Source: Cytophaga hutchinsonii ATCC 33406
GTDB taxonomy: Bacteria > Bacteroidota > Bacteroidia > Cytophagales > Cytophagaceae
Direction: 5' to 3'
Assembly (NCBI RefSeq): GCF_000014145.1
Contig: NC_008255.1
Location: 2,124,001-2,188,000, forward strand
DNA: 64,000 nucleotides
In this document: piece by piece, positions 36,209 to 45,733 of the stretch
How positions within the stretch are numbered: position 1 is the first letter of the stretch
Layout of the letters: each line of letters opens with the position of its first letter
Translations under genes and position numbers: made by a program
The notes under the pieces: model-generated
What the model saw: the letters and a program-made list of their open reading frames with translations, nothing else
What the model was told of the DNA's origin: nothing
The model's database searches: none

Positions 36209-37864
36209 CTAAGGGAGTTTTGATTTGAATAAATTAATGAGCGCCTGATTGCCCGTTGAAGGATCAACAGGAGTACCGTAGCCTTTATAAATACCGAAGG
36301 AATCTTCATGATAGGCATGGTATGTAAAATGGGCATCCCGTTCTTTAAGGATATCAATCATATCACCCGTCCACTGCAAGCCGCCTAGATTATTTTCATA
36401 ACCAAACTGAATCACTCCGAACTCCCCTAAAAATAAGGGCTTGTTTTTGATGTGTGTCCATTTATAATATTGATCTACCTGTGCCGCTAAATATTCTTTT
36501 CCCAATGAATATACATTGTCTCCATCAGCAATCTGTTCAAAATCCAGGCGGAACATGGCAGCAGAACCAGCTGTCACATCTTCTCCTTTTACCCAGCCGC
36601 TGATGGTGTAGGAATAACCTTGTTTGGGAATAAACTGATAGGCAGTACTGCTTATATTGGCATCGCCGGTTGTCCCCTGCATGTATAGCGAGTTTGAATT
36701 TGAATGCCCTGTAGCAGCGTCAGCGCCTGCAGTACCAGATCCGTTTTCACTCCATGAATACCAGCCGTCAAATGTATTCAGATCTATTTCAAATACATTA
36801 CGTACAAAATTATCCGATGCATCATACTCCTTCACTACAATATCATCTACCCATATCTTACCTGTATTGGCACGGTTTACAACTGTTGGTTTGCCCAGTT
36901 TTATTTTTTCATCCTGTATTTTATACTTAGGTGATTCAGCATATTCCATCCAATCGTAGGTACCTGTTGGTATGCGGGCATTTGCAAAAGATGCGGTGTA
37001 AAAAAAAGAATTGCCTTTAACAAAAACCCTGTTGGCATCCGGATAGGTTTGTCCGATCGGAAATGTGTTGCCTCCTCCGATCCAGCTTGCCCCCTGATGA
37101 GTGAATTCCATCGGCAAATAAAAATGAAATTCATATGCAAGATTGTTGTCATTCAGGTCAAAAAAATTCATATCCGAATTATTTGACCAGTTATCATCTA
37201 TCGCATTCACCCGCTCCACAATAATCATGCTGTTGGTGTTTACCGTACGGATGGTATCAATAATTGACTGTGAAAAGTTTTTCCATTGATCAATGGATGT
37301 TGTTACTACGGGCTCATTCAGCAGATCAAGTCCGGCAATGGTTGGTTCATTTGCATACCGTTTGGCAATATTAAACCACAACGCCTTTAACCGGTTCTGG
37401 TTTTCGGGATTGTTCCATAACGCATCACCATCTCCGTTAGATTGAAAGCCGCCTTGGGGCACATGCATATTGAGAATTAAATAAATGTCATGTTTTTTTG
37501 CCCAGGCAATATTCTGATCGATCCAGTCCCACGCTGCAGATTTATATACATACGGAGTAGCATCATCTTCAAAAATCTGATAATTCAGGTAAAAACGTAT
37601 GGCATTCATACCCATATCGCGCACGCGCTTATAATCTTCTTCTGAATGATGCGTTGTCGGAATGGTAGGTGCATTAGACCATACTTCATTTCCAAATGCT
37701 ACGCCTCTCAAGTATACTTTTTTACCGCTGCCATCAATAATATCAATTCCACTGGCATGTAATTGCCTGCTATCAATGGATGTGGATTCATCGTCATGTT
37801 TTTTACGGCAGGCAATCGCGATTGAACATGCGGCAATTAAAATAAAGATTGTTCTGATAGTCAT
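36209..37864 (-). CDS. GH5 endoglucanase lipoprotein with internal CBM-like insert
   Basis: A 551-residue glycoside hydrolase family 5 enzyme, probably a beta-1,4-endoglucanase. The lipobox Cys19 (IAIAC) anchors it to a membrane. The catalytic barrel starts at LRGVAFGNEV (52-61) and includes NAIRFYLNYQ. The acid/base is Glu184 in LLNEPV, with EFHFYLP after it. The barrel is then interrupted at about 270-450 by a beta-sandwich-like segment: KIWVDDIVVKEYDAS, then GWYSWSENGSGTAGADAATGHSNSNSLYMQG and SYTISGWVKGEDV. This looks like a carbohydrate-binding-module-type jelly roll. The nucleophile Glu481 (FLGEFGV) follows the insert. Such placement within the barrel is unusual. ATG 37864; monocistronic. 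Confidence 0.9.
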   Translation of the reverse strand: MTIRTIFILIAACSIAIACRKKHDDESTSIDSRQLHASGIDIIDGSGKKVYLRGVAFGNEVWSNAPTIPTTHHSEEDYKRVRDMGMNAIRFYLNYQIFEDDATPYVYKSAAWDWIDQNIAWAKKHDIYLILNMHVPQGGFQSNGDGDALWNNPENQNRLKALWFNIAKRYANEPTIAGLDLLNEPVVTTSIDQWKNFSQSIIDTIRTVNTNSMIIVERVNAIDDNWSNNSDMNFFDLNDNNLAYEFHFYLPMEFTHQGASWIGGGNTFPIGQTYPDANRVFVKGNSFFYTASFANARIPTGTYDWMEYAESPKYKIQDEKIKLGKPTVVNRANTGKIWVDDIVVKEYDASDNFVRNVFEIDLNTFDGWYSWSENGSGTAGADAATGHSNSNSLYMQGTTGDANISSTAYQFIPKQGYSYTISGWVKGEDVTAGSAAMFRLDFEQIADGDNVYSLGKEYLAAQVDQYYKWTHIKNKPLFLGEFGVIQFGYENNLGGLQWTGDMIDILKERDAHFTYHAYHEDSFGIYKGYGTPVDPSTGNQALINLFKSKLP

Positions 37865-37947
37865 ATTTTTTACTATATAGAGGCATAGTAAAGTATGAAA
37901 ATTATAGAACTATTACAAGATTATGTACTATTATTAATAGAATTAAA

Positions 37948-38598
37948 TCAATTTGACAGATTTAAAACCTGGCCATAGTCTTCTTTTTTGAAGGGCAGAT
38001 CATGCGTTACGCAGATACAGATAAATGGCTCAACAGCCTGCATTTCATGCAAAATAGAAAAAAACCGGGTACGGTTTTTAGCATCCAAATATTGCGTAGG
38101 TTCATCCAGCAGCAATACGGGAGGAGCAGCTAAAAAAGATTGTACCAGCCAGCAAAGCTGCAGCTCTCCACCAGAAAGTTCTTTTGCATTCCTGTTTAAT
38201 AAATGGGTAATGCCAAATCGCTCGGCCATACCTTTAACAGCCAGCCATTGGTGTGGTGTATATGCTTCATACCATTTTTTCTGTCTGAAAAATGCCATGA
38301 TCAATAATTCTTTTACTTCAACGGGAAAGGCTAAGGTATTATGCTGGGGAAGAAAGTGTACGTTTCTGTGCCATTCCGGCAAAGGCATTTCTTCAAAATG
38401 ACGGGCATTAAAAAATATATCTCCTGCTGAAACAGGCAGGTAACGCGCAATTGCTTTTAACAAGGTAGATTTACCTGAGCCGTTATCTCCGGTAATAAAG
38501 ATAACATCTCCGGATACAGCTTTCAGGTTAACAGAATGGACAATTTGTTTTCCGTTAAGCGTTATGGATACTTTAGAGAGTTCCAGGTTTGTGTTCAA
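37948..38598 (-). CDS. Orphan ABC transporter ATPase
   Basis: A roughly 217-residue ABC ATP-binding subunit. Walker A is GDNGSGKST, the signature LSGGELQLCWL and Walker [13 protein letters not shown], with the switch histidine in VTHD. No permease gene is adjacent, so the transport system is unknown; FecE- and CcmA-like proteins have similar size. The frame reaches a GTG at 38628, but that codon lies inside the terminator of the upstream gene. The TTG at 38598 (giving a protein starting NTNLELSKVS) is therefore preferred. It lies just downstream of the DUF2795 gene on the same strand. Confidence 0.87.
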   Translation of the reverse strand: MNTNLELSKVSITLNGKQIVHSVNLKAVSGDVIFITGDNGSGKSTLLKAIARYLPVSAGDIFFNARHFEEMPLPEWHRNVHFLPQHNTLAFPVEVKELLIMAFFRQKKWYEAYTPHQWLAVKGMAERFGITHLLNRNAKELSGGELQLCWLVQSFLAAPPVLLLDEPTQYLDAKNRTRFFSILHEMQAVEPFICICVTHDLPFKKEDYGQVLNLSN

Positions 38599-38610
38599 TG
38601 GATAGAAAAT

Positions 38611-38635
38611 AAAAAACCGGGTTTGCACCCGGTTT
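38611..38635 (-). terminator. Hairpin between DUF2795 gene and ABC ATPase
   Basis: AAACCGGGT and ACCCGGTTT form a perfect stem around TTGC, with an A-run on the + side, immediately after the DUF2795 stop. It would end or attenuate transcription into the ATPase gene. Confidence 0.8.
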
Positions 38636-38639
38636 CTGA

Positions 38640-38861
38640 TTAATATTCGTCCTCATTAAAGAAGAAATCATCTTTAGACGGATAATCCGGCCAGATCTCT
38701 TCAATACTTTCATAAGGTTGACCATCGTCTTCCAGTTCTTGCAAGTTTTCAATCACTTCAAGAGGTGTACCAGAACGCACAGAAAAGTCAATCAACTCAT
38801 CTTTTGTTGCTGGCCATGGGGCATCTTCCAGGTAGGAAGCTAATTCTAGTGTCCAATACAT
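38640..38861 (-). CDS. DUF2795 small protein
   Basis: A 73-residue acidic protein of the DUF2795 type, strongly conserved in Bacteroidota: MYWTLELASYLEDAPWPATK, then GTPLEVIENLQELEDDG and YESIEEIWPDYPSKDDFFFNEDEY. Function unknown; the negative charge and helical repeats suggest a protein- or nucleic-acid-interacting role. ATG 38861, with a good promoter just upstream. Confidence 0.9.
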   Translation of the reverse strand: MYWTLELASYLEDAPWPATKDELIDFSVRSGTPLEVIENLQELEDDGQPYESIEEIWPDYPSKDDFFFNEDEY

Positions 38862-38892
38862 ATTTCTATTTCCTCAGTTTTGAACTTCCGTG

Positions 38893-38921
38893 CAAAAATA
38901 AAATATTAATCAGTATTACAA
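38893..38921 (-). promoter_or_regulatory. Promoter of the DUF2795 gene
   Basis: On the minus strand TTG (38919-38921), 18 bases, then TATTTTTG (38893-38900) match the Bacteroidota promoter pattern. The start point would be near 38886, about 25 bases before the ATG. Confidence 0.65.
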
Positions 38922-38989
38922 ACTTTTTTTTTGAAATGTGGATAAGAAAGTAGTTTCCAATTGACAGATACCAGTTGTTAGATTATGAT

Positions 38990-39272
38990 ATTTTAATAAG
39001 ATAAAAGAGCTGAAATCAGTATTCAGTACAGAGTACTTAGTACTAAGGCGACTATAATTTTGCGGTCTTTCTTATTTTAACCATTGCAAACTTCACCTTT
39101 TTCACTTTGCGTCCTTTGAGGTTACTTTTTCAAACTAAAAAAACTGATTTTATATAAAGTAACGTATTACTTATACCCTATTCTTTTATTTCCTTGTAAT
39201 TAGCTACTTAGTATTCTGTACTTTCCTCGTCTGGAAACCGGCACCTAGAAACTAGAAACTTTTTTCCGATAT
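38990..39272. repeat. Intergenic region with GTACT-type imperfect repeats
   Basis: The 435-base gap before ettA holds no gene. It contains TACAGAGTACTTAGTACTAA near 39027-39046 and TTAGTATTCTGTAC near 39211. These share words with the repeat-rich spacer between hisG and hisD. A TAATTTTG (39055-39062) resembles a -7 element without a good -33. The AGAAACTAGAAACT end is another short direct repeat. Confidence 0.45.
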
Positions 39273-39296
39273 TTGAACTTAGAATTAAACAGTACT

Positions 39297-40967
39297 ATGA
39301 GCGAACAAATTATATTTTCTATGGCTGGTGTGAGTAAGATCATACCACCCAAACGTCAGATTATTAAAAACATTTATTTGTCTTTTTTCTATGGAGCCAA
39401 AATTGGTGTCTTAGGTTTAAACGGTTCGGGTAAGTCTACCCTGCTTAAAATCATTGCAGGTATTGATAAAGAATTTATCGGTGACGTGGCTTTCAGCCCG
39501 GGTTATACGGTTGGTATGCTGGAGCAGGAACCAAAACTTGACCCGACTAAAACGGTTAAAGAAATCGTTGAAGAAGGTGTTCAGGAAGTAGTTGATCTGT
39601 TAAAGAAATTCGAAGATATCAATCTGAAATTCGGTGAAGAAATGACCGACGATCAGATGACAAAACTGATTGAAGAGCAAGGACGCATACAGGAATTACT
39701 GGATCAGCACAATGCATGGGAACTGGATACAAAGCTGGAACGCGCTATGGACGCCCTTCGCTGTCCGCCCGGTGATGCAAAGATTGAACACTTATCCGGC
39801 GGTGAAAAAAGACGTGTTGCTTTATGCCGCTTATTGCTTCAGGAGCCGGATGTATTATTACTTGATGAACCTACCAACCACCTGGATGCGGAGTCTGTTG
39901 ACTGGCTGGAACAACACTTACAGCAATATGCAGGTACGGTGATTGCCGTAACCCACGATAGATATTTCCTGGATAACGTTGCAGGCTGGATCCTGGAACT
40001 TGACCGTGGTGAAGGTATTCCATGGAAAGGAAATTATTCTTCCTGGCTGGATCAGAAACAAACCCGTTTATCTCAGGAAGAAAAAACAGAATCAAAACGT
40101 CAGAAGACGTTACAGCGTGAGCTTGAATGGGTACGTATGTCTCCGAAGGCACGTCAGGCCAAGTCTAAGGCTCGTATCAGCGCCTATGATAAATTATTAG
40201 GCGAAGAAACAAAGGAAAAAGAAGAAAGGCTGGAAATGTTTATTCCCGCAGGCAGGCGTTTGGGCAGCAAAGTAATTGAAGTACAAAACGTATCCAAAGC
40301 CTTTGGCGATAAATTACTGTTCGATGATCTGAGCTTTAATCTGCCGCAAGGTGGCATTGTTGGTATTATCGGGCCCAATGGTGCAGGTAAAACAACGTTG
40401 TTCAAATTGATTACCGGACAGGCGCAGCCGGACTCTGGTTCTTTTGCTGTTGGGGAGACTGTAGACATTGGGTATTACGATCAGGAACACTCAGGTCTGG
40501 ATCCTGAAAAATCTGTATTTGAAACGATCTCCGGCGGAACAGAACATCTGATGCTTGGTAACAAGCAGGTGAACTCCCGTGCGTATGTAAGCCGTTTCAA
40601 CTTTGGCGGATCAGATCAGGAAAAAAAGATTGGTGTATTGTCGGGTGGTGAACGGAACCGTGTACACCTTGCCATGACATTAAAAACCGGTGCGAACCTG
40701 TTACTGCTCGATGAGCCTACCAATGATCTCGATGTAAACACACTGCGTGCGCTGGAAGAAGCACTGGAGAACTTTGGCGGATGTGCGGTGATTATTTCCC
40801 ACGACCGCTGGTTCCTGGATCGTGTGGCAACACACATACTTGCTTTCGAAGGCGATTCTCAGGTATATTGGTTTGAAGGAAACTATTCCGATTACGAAGA
40901 AAATAAGAAAAAACGTTTGGGTGATGTTGGCCCGCAACGTATCCGGTATAAAAAACTGGTTAAATAA
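39297..40967 (+). CDS. ettA: ABC-F translation factor EttA
   Basis: Energy-dependent translational throttle A, a soluble ABC-F ATPase that binds the ribosomal E site and gates the first elongation cycles by ADP/ATP ratio. There are 556 residues with two ABC domains: Walker [10 protein letters not shown] and GPNGAGKTT, signatures [11 protein letters not shown] and [11 protein letters not shown]. The charged linker carries the EttA-type arm and P-site tether region ([39 protein letters not shown]). ATG 39297 matches the E. coli length; the frame extends to TTG 39273 but those eight residues are not family-like. Monocistronic, with a strong terminator. Confidence 0.95.
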   Translation: MSEQIIFSMAGVSKIIPPKRQIIKNIYLSFFYGAKIGVLGLNGSGKSTLLKIIAGIDKEFIGDVAFSPGYTVGMLEQEPKLDPTKTVKEIVEEGVQEVVDLLKKFEDINLKFGEEMTDDQMTKLIEEQGRIQELLDQHNAWELDTKLERAMDALRCPPGDAKIEHLSGGEKRRVALCRLLLQEPDVLLLDEPTNHLDAESVDWLEQHLQQYAGTVIAVTHDRYFLDNVAGWILELDRGEGIPWKGNYSSWLDQKQTRLSQEEKTESKRQKTLQRELEWVRMSPKARQAKSKARISAYDKLLGEETKEKEERLEMFIPAGRRLGSKVIEVQNVSKAFGDKLLFDDLSFNLPQGGIVGIIGPNGAGKTTLFKLITGQAQPDSGSFAVGETVDIGYYDQEHSGLDPEKSVFETISGGTEHLMLGNKQVNSRAYVSRFNFGGSDQEKKIGVLSGGERNRVHLAMTLKTGANLLLLDEPTNDLDVNTLRALEEALENFGGCAVIISHDRWFLDRVATHILAFEGDSQVYWFEGNYSDYEENKKKRLGDVGPQRIRYKKLVK

Positions 40968-40971
40968 TTGA

Positions 40972-41002
40972 AATAAAGTCACGCTAAATGCGTGACTTTA
41001 TT
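40972..41002 (+). terminator. Terminator after ettA
   Basis: AATAAAGTCACGC and GCGTGACTTTATT around TAAAT form a perfect 13-bp stem, followed by a T-run. Confidence 0.88.
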
Positions 41003-41114
41003 TTTTTAACATCTTGCTCTTTATTAACGTATAAAACAATTATATTTAAACAGGCGACCGTTAACTTCGGTGCTGCCTGTCAGACAATAGAGTTGATTAC
41101 TTAATTCATTTAAT

Positions 41115-41780
41115 ATGAAATATTCTTTTTACGCAATTTTACTTTTTATTTCTCTATCAATGACCTCTTGCTTTGAAATCATTGAAGATATTACGGTTCA
41201 CAAAAACGGAAGCGGCACATACAAGTTCATTGTGAATTTAAGCCAGAGTAAAAATCAGATAGATAAGATCCGCACACAGGACAGCATCCTGCATTTTAAA
41301 GTACCAACAACCGCGATGGCAGACAGTAAGATCACCGAAGTGAAAATCAAACTTCAAACGATCAACGGAATAAGCAATGTTGTCATAAAACAGGATCATT
41401 CAAATTACATCTATAACCTGAGCTGTGACTTTAAAAATGTAGCAGCATTAAACAATGCCATCTATAGTATCTGGAAAACATACGACAAAAACGCACCTGC
41501 TGACCTGAGCCTGTATTCTTACGAAAACGGTGTATTCAAACGAGATGCAAACAGTTCAGCAGTAGATCATCTCACTAAAAATGCAAATACACAAGTAATT
41601 GAAATGCTGCAGAAATCAAACTATACGGTTATTTGCAGGTTTGATACAACCGTTACCAATACGAACCTAATGAACTACACACTTTCACCTAGTAAAAAGG
41701 CTGCCTTGTATAAAAATGATGTTTGGAGTACAATCGTGGTTAAAGGTAAATCCAATAATCAATTAACCATTACGCAATAA
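41115..41780 (+). CDS. Hypothetical lipoprotein (first gene of a three-gene envelope cluster)
   Basis: A 221-residue lipoprotein with the lipobox SMTSC. The mature part begins FEIIEDITVHKNGSGTYKFIVNLSQSK and is beta-rich, a pattern seen in many Bacteroidota lipoproteins that read out as a two-layer sheet. Function unknown. It is followed by two further exported proteins (45-base and 1-base gaps), suggesting an operon. Confidence 0.78.
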   Translation: MKYSFYAILLFISLSMTSCFEIIEDITVHKNGSGTYKFIVNLSQSKNQIDKIRTQDSILHFKVPTTAMADSKITEVKIKLQTINGISNVVIKQDHSNYIYNLSCDFKNVAALNNAIYSIWKTYDKNAPADLSLYSYENGVFKRDANSSAVDHLTKNANTQVIEMLQKSNYTVICRFDTTVTNTNLMNYTLSPSKKAALYKNDVWSTIVVKGKSNNQLTITQ

Positions 41781-41824
41781 TTTAATTTTATCAGTTACAA
41801 TTCCTCCAATACTTATTACCATTT

Positions 41825-43870
41825 ATGAAAAAATATTTACTGTTGGTATCAGCCTTTCTTCTTACACTTTTTTTAAGCGCACAGGATATTAAAAACTACA
41901 TCCCTGAAAAAGTCAACTACATTGTAAAGATTGACGGGCAACGTATTAATAACAATGTAAATTTTGACATTATCCGGTCAAGTGAAATGTATAAAGATTT
42001 TATCTTTAAAATGCTCAACAATAAAACAGCTGAGCAGCGCGCTATTATTAAGCTGTTTGAAACACCTGATGAAACGGGCCTGAATATAAAATCTCACATG
42101 TACTTATATGAGATTCCGCAGGAAGTTAAAAAATCAGCCAAAGCGTCTTCATACGACGACGAGGATTACTACCAACCTAAGACACGTTCGATAACAGTTG
42201 TAGCTATACCTTTATTAAACAATAAAAACTTTACCAATTTCATAAAGGATGTGTATCACGATAATTCAAAAGTTAAAGTGATGAAATTTGCGAAGGGAAT
42301 GAATTATATGAATGTCAATAATTCTAATCTTATCATCTGGAATGCGGAAAAAGTATTCTTCTGCAAACTTCCCTACCGCAGTTATTATGATAAAGAATAT
42401 TCTAAGGCGGATATCAAAACCTTTATAAAATCCATTGCCTTCCCGATCGAACATAAAAGTATCTTATCCAATTCAAAAGTGCTGAATGCATTGGGCAAGG
42501 ATTCAGATGTATCCTATATCTTCACTTCAAACGTTTGGAGTGAAATGCCTTATATGTTTAATGAAATAAACAGAGAAAAAAATGTTAAAGATACGGCAAT
42601 CTTTAACCAGGACCTGTTCAAAGATAACTACAGCTTCAGCTACATCAACTTCGAAAACGGAGAAATTGTGTTTACCGGGAATCAGTTCTATGGCAAAAAA
42701 TTAGCGGGTATCATTGATCCGATATTCAACCTCAAACCATCGGCTAAATTAGGAAACATCTTATACCAGACACCTGTAACAAGTTATATCAGCTATGCAT
42801 TTAGCCTTACAGAGGTTCAGAAATTTGTAGATAAAACCTTTACGTATAGTATGGATACTATTCTGATTGAGTATATCCGTGATTCACAGAATAATTTATT
42901 TGAAACAGACTCCGTGATAAATAAGTACCGTGTTGAAATCGATTCCATTGATTTTCTTGTGAACGGTCCCAAACAAACAGTGGACGTATTAGATCTGGAA
43001 ACCATCACTGATTCAGGAACGGTTTATACAGATGAAGAACGGGATAACTACGATTATTATTCCTATGATTCCGGTGCAGACAAAGCAAAATATGAACACG
43101 AATCTTTAAACTGGTATCAGATCGATTCATTGGAAGCAAGACAAGACAGCTTATATGTATTGATAGATGACCGCAAAGATACCCTTGCTGTTAGAACCTA
43201 TCAATCGTTGGGTATTAAAGGAGACGAACTGTGGAGCATTTTTAACGGAGAGTTTCTGATTCTTTACCATGCCATGACAACGGTTGAAAAAAAATCGAAG
43301 GAGTACGAAATGGATGCCGAATATAATTATGTAGAAGTTGAAAAGACAAAGAAGGTTCCTATGCCCTTATATTCGTTTGCATTAACGATTAACAACAATG
43401 TTATGTTTAAAAAGTATCTGAATATCATGCTTCAAAAAGGATTTATTCAGAAAGAAAAAAACAGATATTTAGTCGTATTAGGAGAAATGAACCAGTATAT
43501 ATGGGCAAGCGATACCATGTGTATCATCACAAACGATAATAATTTCAATCCATCCAAACGTTCTGCCACTACAAAAAGCGATTATGAATTAACAAACTTC
43601 AACCGCGTTACAAACCACCAGTCGGGCGCCTATATTGAAGTAGGAAAGATATTAGCTTCTTCTGTACAGTTTGTTGAAGACAAAGAAACAGCTGAGGTTT
43701 TAGAAATTCTGGCGAAATACTTTGATGAAACAATTTATTATACAACGTTTGATGAAAACACAAATATGAATACAAAAACAGATGTTGTATTCAACGATGA
43801 AAAAATCAATAGCTTGAACAGCATTTATGCAATGTTTAATGAAATGTATGTGCATTTCACTAAAAAATAA
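41825..43870 (+). CDS. Large exported protein, DUF4836-like
   Basis: 681 residues with a Sec signal peptide (KKYLLLVSAFLLTLFLSAQ). The mature part opens with IKNYIPEKVNYIVKIDGQRINNNVNFDIIRSSEMYKDFIF, which resembles DUF4836-type proteins whose N-terminus reads as a self-contained alpha/beta unit repeated later. An acidic, Tyr/Asp-rich segment (TDEERDNYDYYSYDSGADKAKYEHE, about 399-423) is probably a linker. Function unknown. It lies in a cluster with a lipoprotein gene upstream and a related membrane-anchored protein one base downstream. Confidence 0.78.
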   Translation: MKKYLLLVSAFLLTLFLSAQDIKNYIPEKVNYIVKIDGQRINNNVNFDIIRSSEMYKDFIFKMLNNKTAEQRAIIKLFETPDETGLNIKSHMYLYEIPQEVKKSAKASSYDDEDYYQPKTRSITVVAIPLLNNKNFTNFIKDVYHDNSKVKVMKFAKGMNYMNVNNSNLIIWNAEKVFFCKLPYRSYYDKEYSKADIKTFIKSIAFPIEHKSILSNSKVLNALGKDSDVSYIFTSNVWSEMPYMFNEINREKNVKDTAIFNQDLFKDNYSFSYINFENGEIVFTGNQFYGKKLAGIIDPIFNLKPSAKLGNILYQTPVTSYISYAFSLTEVQKFVDKTFTYSMDTILIEYIRDSQNNLFETDSVINKYRVEIDSIDFLVNGPKQTVDVLDLETITDSGTVYTDEERDNYDYYSYDSGADKAKYEHESLNWYQIDSLEARQDSLYVLIDDRKDTLAVRTYQSLGIKGDELWSIFNGEFLILYHAMTTVEKKSKEYEMDAEYNYVEVEKTKKVPMPLYSFALTINNNVMFKKYLNIMLQKGFIQKEKNRYLVVLGEMNQYIWASDTMCIITNDNNFNPSKRSATTKSDYELTNFNRVTNHQSGAYIEVGKILASSVQFVEDKETAEVLEILAKYFDETIYYTTFDENTNMNTKTDVVFNDEKINSLNSIYAMFNEMYVHFTKK

Positions 43871-43871
43871 T

Positions 43872-45353
43872 ATGCAAAAAAAATATTTTTTTTCAGGAGC
43901 GATCCTTTTACTTCTTATCTTATCGTATCTCTTTTACCGTTCGTGTAAAAGAGATACGATTGTTATAAGCCTAAACGAACGATTTGCTCTGCCCGATTCT
44001 GCATGGCTTTGCGGAACTGTTAATCTTGACCAGATTCGTAAAGAGGTTGCCTGGTCGTCGTTATTAAATGGCGATGTATTTAAACTATTTAAAACAGACA
44101 CCACTACCAGCGCGCTTCTGCAGGTATTTAGAAATCCTTCTGATTATTCAATTCTTGAGCAGCATGCTATTCCGTATTTCTCTGTATGGAAAGACAGCAT
44201 CCGGTATACAGGGATTATTTTTCAGGTAACCAGCATTGACCGGTTCAGCAATGAATACCCGGTTGACAGTATAACGCATTTTAATGAAAAGCGCTATAGC
44301 TTCAGAACCAGCGAAGGCATCTGGATGTATCGCAACCACAATCTGCTTTTTATTGGGAATGCAGATAATGATTCGATTTTTGCAGCGGGCATTTTAAATA
44401 AAAAAAATATACATCCGGTTGAAACAATACCGGATGGAACCATTTTGCTTACGGCAACTATCCGTACAGCATACATTCCATATGCAGACAACAATCCGCT
44501 GCTGCGCAGATCCAGTATGCAACTGTTTCTTAAAAACAATTCAAAAGCGTTACAGATAAACTGGAATTATACTGGCCCCGCGGCTGCTTTCCTAAAACAG
44601 GGGCGCTTAGCGGCAGAAAAAGATGCTACCGGTATTTTTGTTGCAGCTAATACATCGCTGGATAGTATACAGACATTTATTCAAGGCATACCCTATCTGC
44701 ATTCTTTTTATCAAAAAAAATCCTATCCGCTGATTGATACACTCATTTCAACATTGAATAATAATCATCTCTCGTTGGCTTTTAATGGATGGAAAAAAAT
44801 ACACAGCAGTTATTATACCTCTGTTATGAATGAAGAGTTTGAAATGGTACTTCAAAAAAAAGACACAACCAGTATTGAGCCTGTATTTAAATTAACCGTA
44901 AGCCAACCGGATAAATCTGCGGCACTACGTTTTACAGCATATCTTCAAAAACAAGGTTTGATCTCTGCAATAAACACAACCGGTTTTACCGTTGTTTTAG
45001 GAAGTTTTGACAGTGAATTAAAAATTGAAAAAGATGCGTCGCTTGTACTTCACAACAAACATCAGCCTGCGGAATCAACATCCGGCAGTAAAGATTCAAT
45101 AAACGGGGCTTTCGCTATGTATATTCACCCGTCATATATTTCGGGGCTTTTCGATCATAAAATAAAAAAAGAAGGATTTCCCGTGCTTGATTCAGGCCTG
45201 AAAAAGATTTCCTCCATTGAATGTATTGCGGCTAAGCATGACAGAACTCTTTCCGGATCTCTTATCGTTGAATTTACGGATGGTACACACCCCTTGCTTT
45301 CTTTTATGGAAGTATTAAAGCGTATGACTGCTAAAAAGAATAATCAACCTTAA
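43872..45353 (+). CDS. Membrane-anchored exported protein related to the preceding gene
   Basis: 493 residues. The N-terminal hydrophobic segment (KYFFSGAILLLLILSYLFY) anchors it, followed by RSCKRDTIVISLNERFALPDSAWLCGTVNLDQIRKEVAWSSLL. This opening parallels the preceding protein (a statement of a value, then a residue-rich helix), suggesting a distant paralogue. ATG 43872 is chosen, one base after the previous stop; the frame is open upstream to 43827 but would overlap the preceding gene. It ends 23 bases inside a convergent small gene. Function unknown. Confidence 0.75.
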   Translation: MQKKYFFSGAILLLLILSYLFYRSCKRDTIVISLNERFALPDSAWLCGTVNLDQIRKEVAWSSLLNGDVFKLFKTDTTTSALLQVFRNPSDYSILEQHAIPYFSVWKDSIRYTGIIFQVTSIDRFSNEYPVDSITHFNEKRYSFRTSEGIWMYRNHNLLFIGNADNDSIFAAGILNKKNIHPVETIPDGTILLTATIRTAYIPYADNNPLLRRSSMQLFLKNNSKALQINWNYTGPAAAFLKQGRLAAEKDATGIFVAANTSLDSIQTFIQGIPYLHSFYQKKSYPLIDTLISTLNNNHLSLAFNGWKKIHSSYYTSVMNEEFEMVLQKKDTTSIEPVFKLTVSQPDKSAALRFTAYLQKQGLISAINTTGFTVVLGSFDSELKIEKDASLVLHNKHQPAESTSGSKDSINGAFAMYIHPSYISGLFDHKIKKEGFPVLDSGLKKISSIECIAAKHDRTLSGSLIVEFTDGTHPLLSFMEVLKRMTAKKNNQP

Positions 45354-45606
45354 CAATATATTTTTTATCGATCACTTTAAACAAGTATTCTCCTACGGTA
45401 AAATGTTCAAAGAACAGAATGCTGTAACGATCTATTTCAAATTCAATTACCTCATTTTTCATGAATAGATTGCCTGTAATAATGTTATTCAGGAGTAACA
45501 CATTTTCAAACCAAAAAGAAGAATCCAGGCATGTAGAATTTGAATCTTTAAGAAGCTCGTATATGTCGAATATTGTATCTTCAGAACTATCGTGATTTTC
45601 AGTCAT
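45331..45606 (-). CDS. Small hypothetical protein
   Basis: 91 residues, acidic (TENHDSSEDTIFDIYELLKDSN), followed by hydrophobic-alternating strands (VIEFEIDRYSILFFEHFTVGEYLFKVIDKKYIVKVDY). It overlaps the convergent gene's end by 23 bases. No family recognised; coding is likely but not certain. ATG 45606. The AT-rich gap on its left side of the next gene shows no other feature. Confidence 0.55.
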   Translation of the reverse strand: MTENHDSSEDTIFDIYELLKDSNSTCLDSSFWFENVLLLNNIITGNLFMKNEVIEFEIDRYSILFFEHFTVGEYLFKVIDKKYIVKVDYSF

Positions 45607-45733
45607 AAACTCATTTGAACGATTCTATTTATTAACGGACTAATTTAATGTTTGGTTTGTAAATCAATAAATAGATTACATTAATTCATATTAAAGTTCA
45701 AATTACATAAAAAAAATTTACAAATGTTAATAT

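Noticed and set aside
38599-38628. GTG start for the orphan ABC ATPase
   Set aside because: The codon lies inside the hairpin terminator of the DUF2795 gene; TTG 38598 fits the ATPase N-terminus better.
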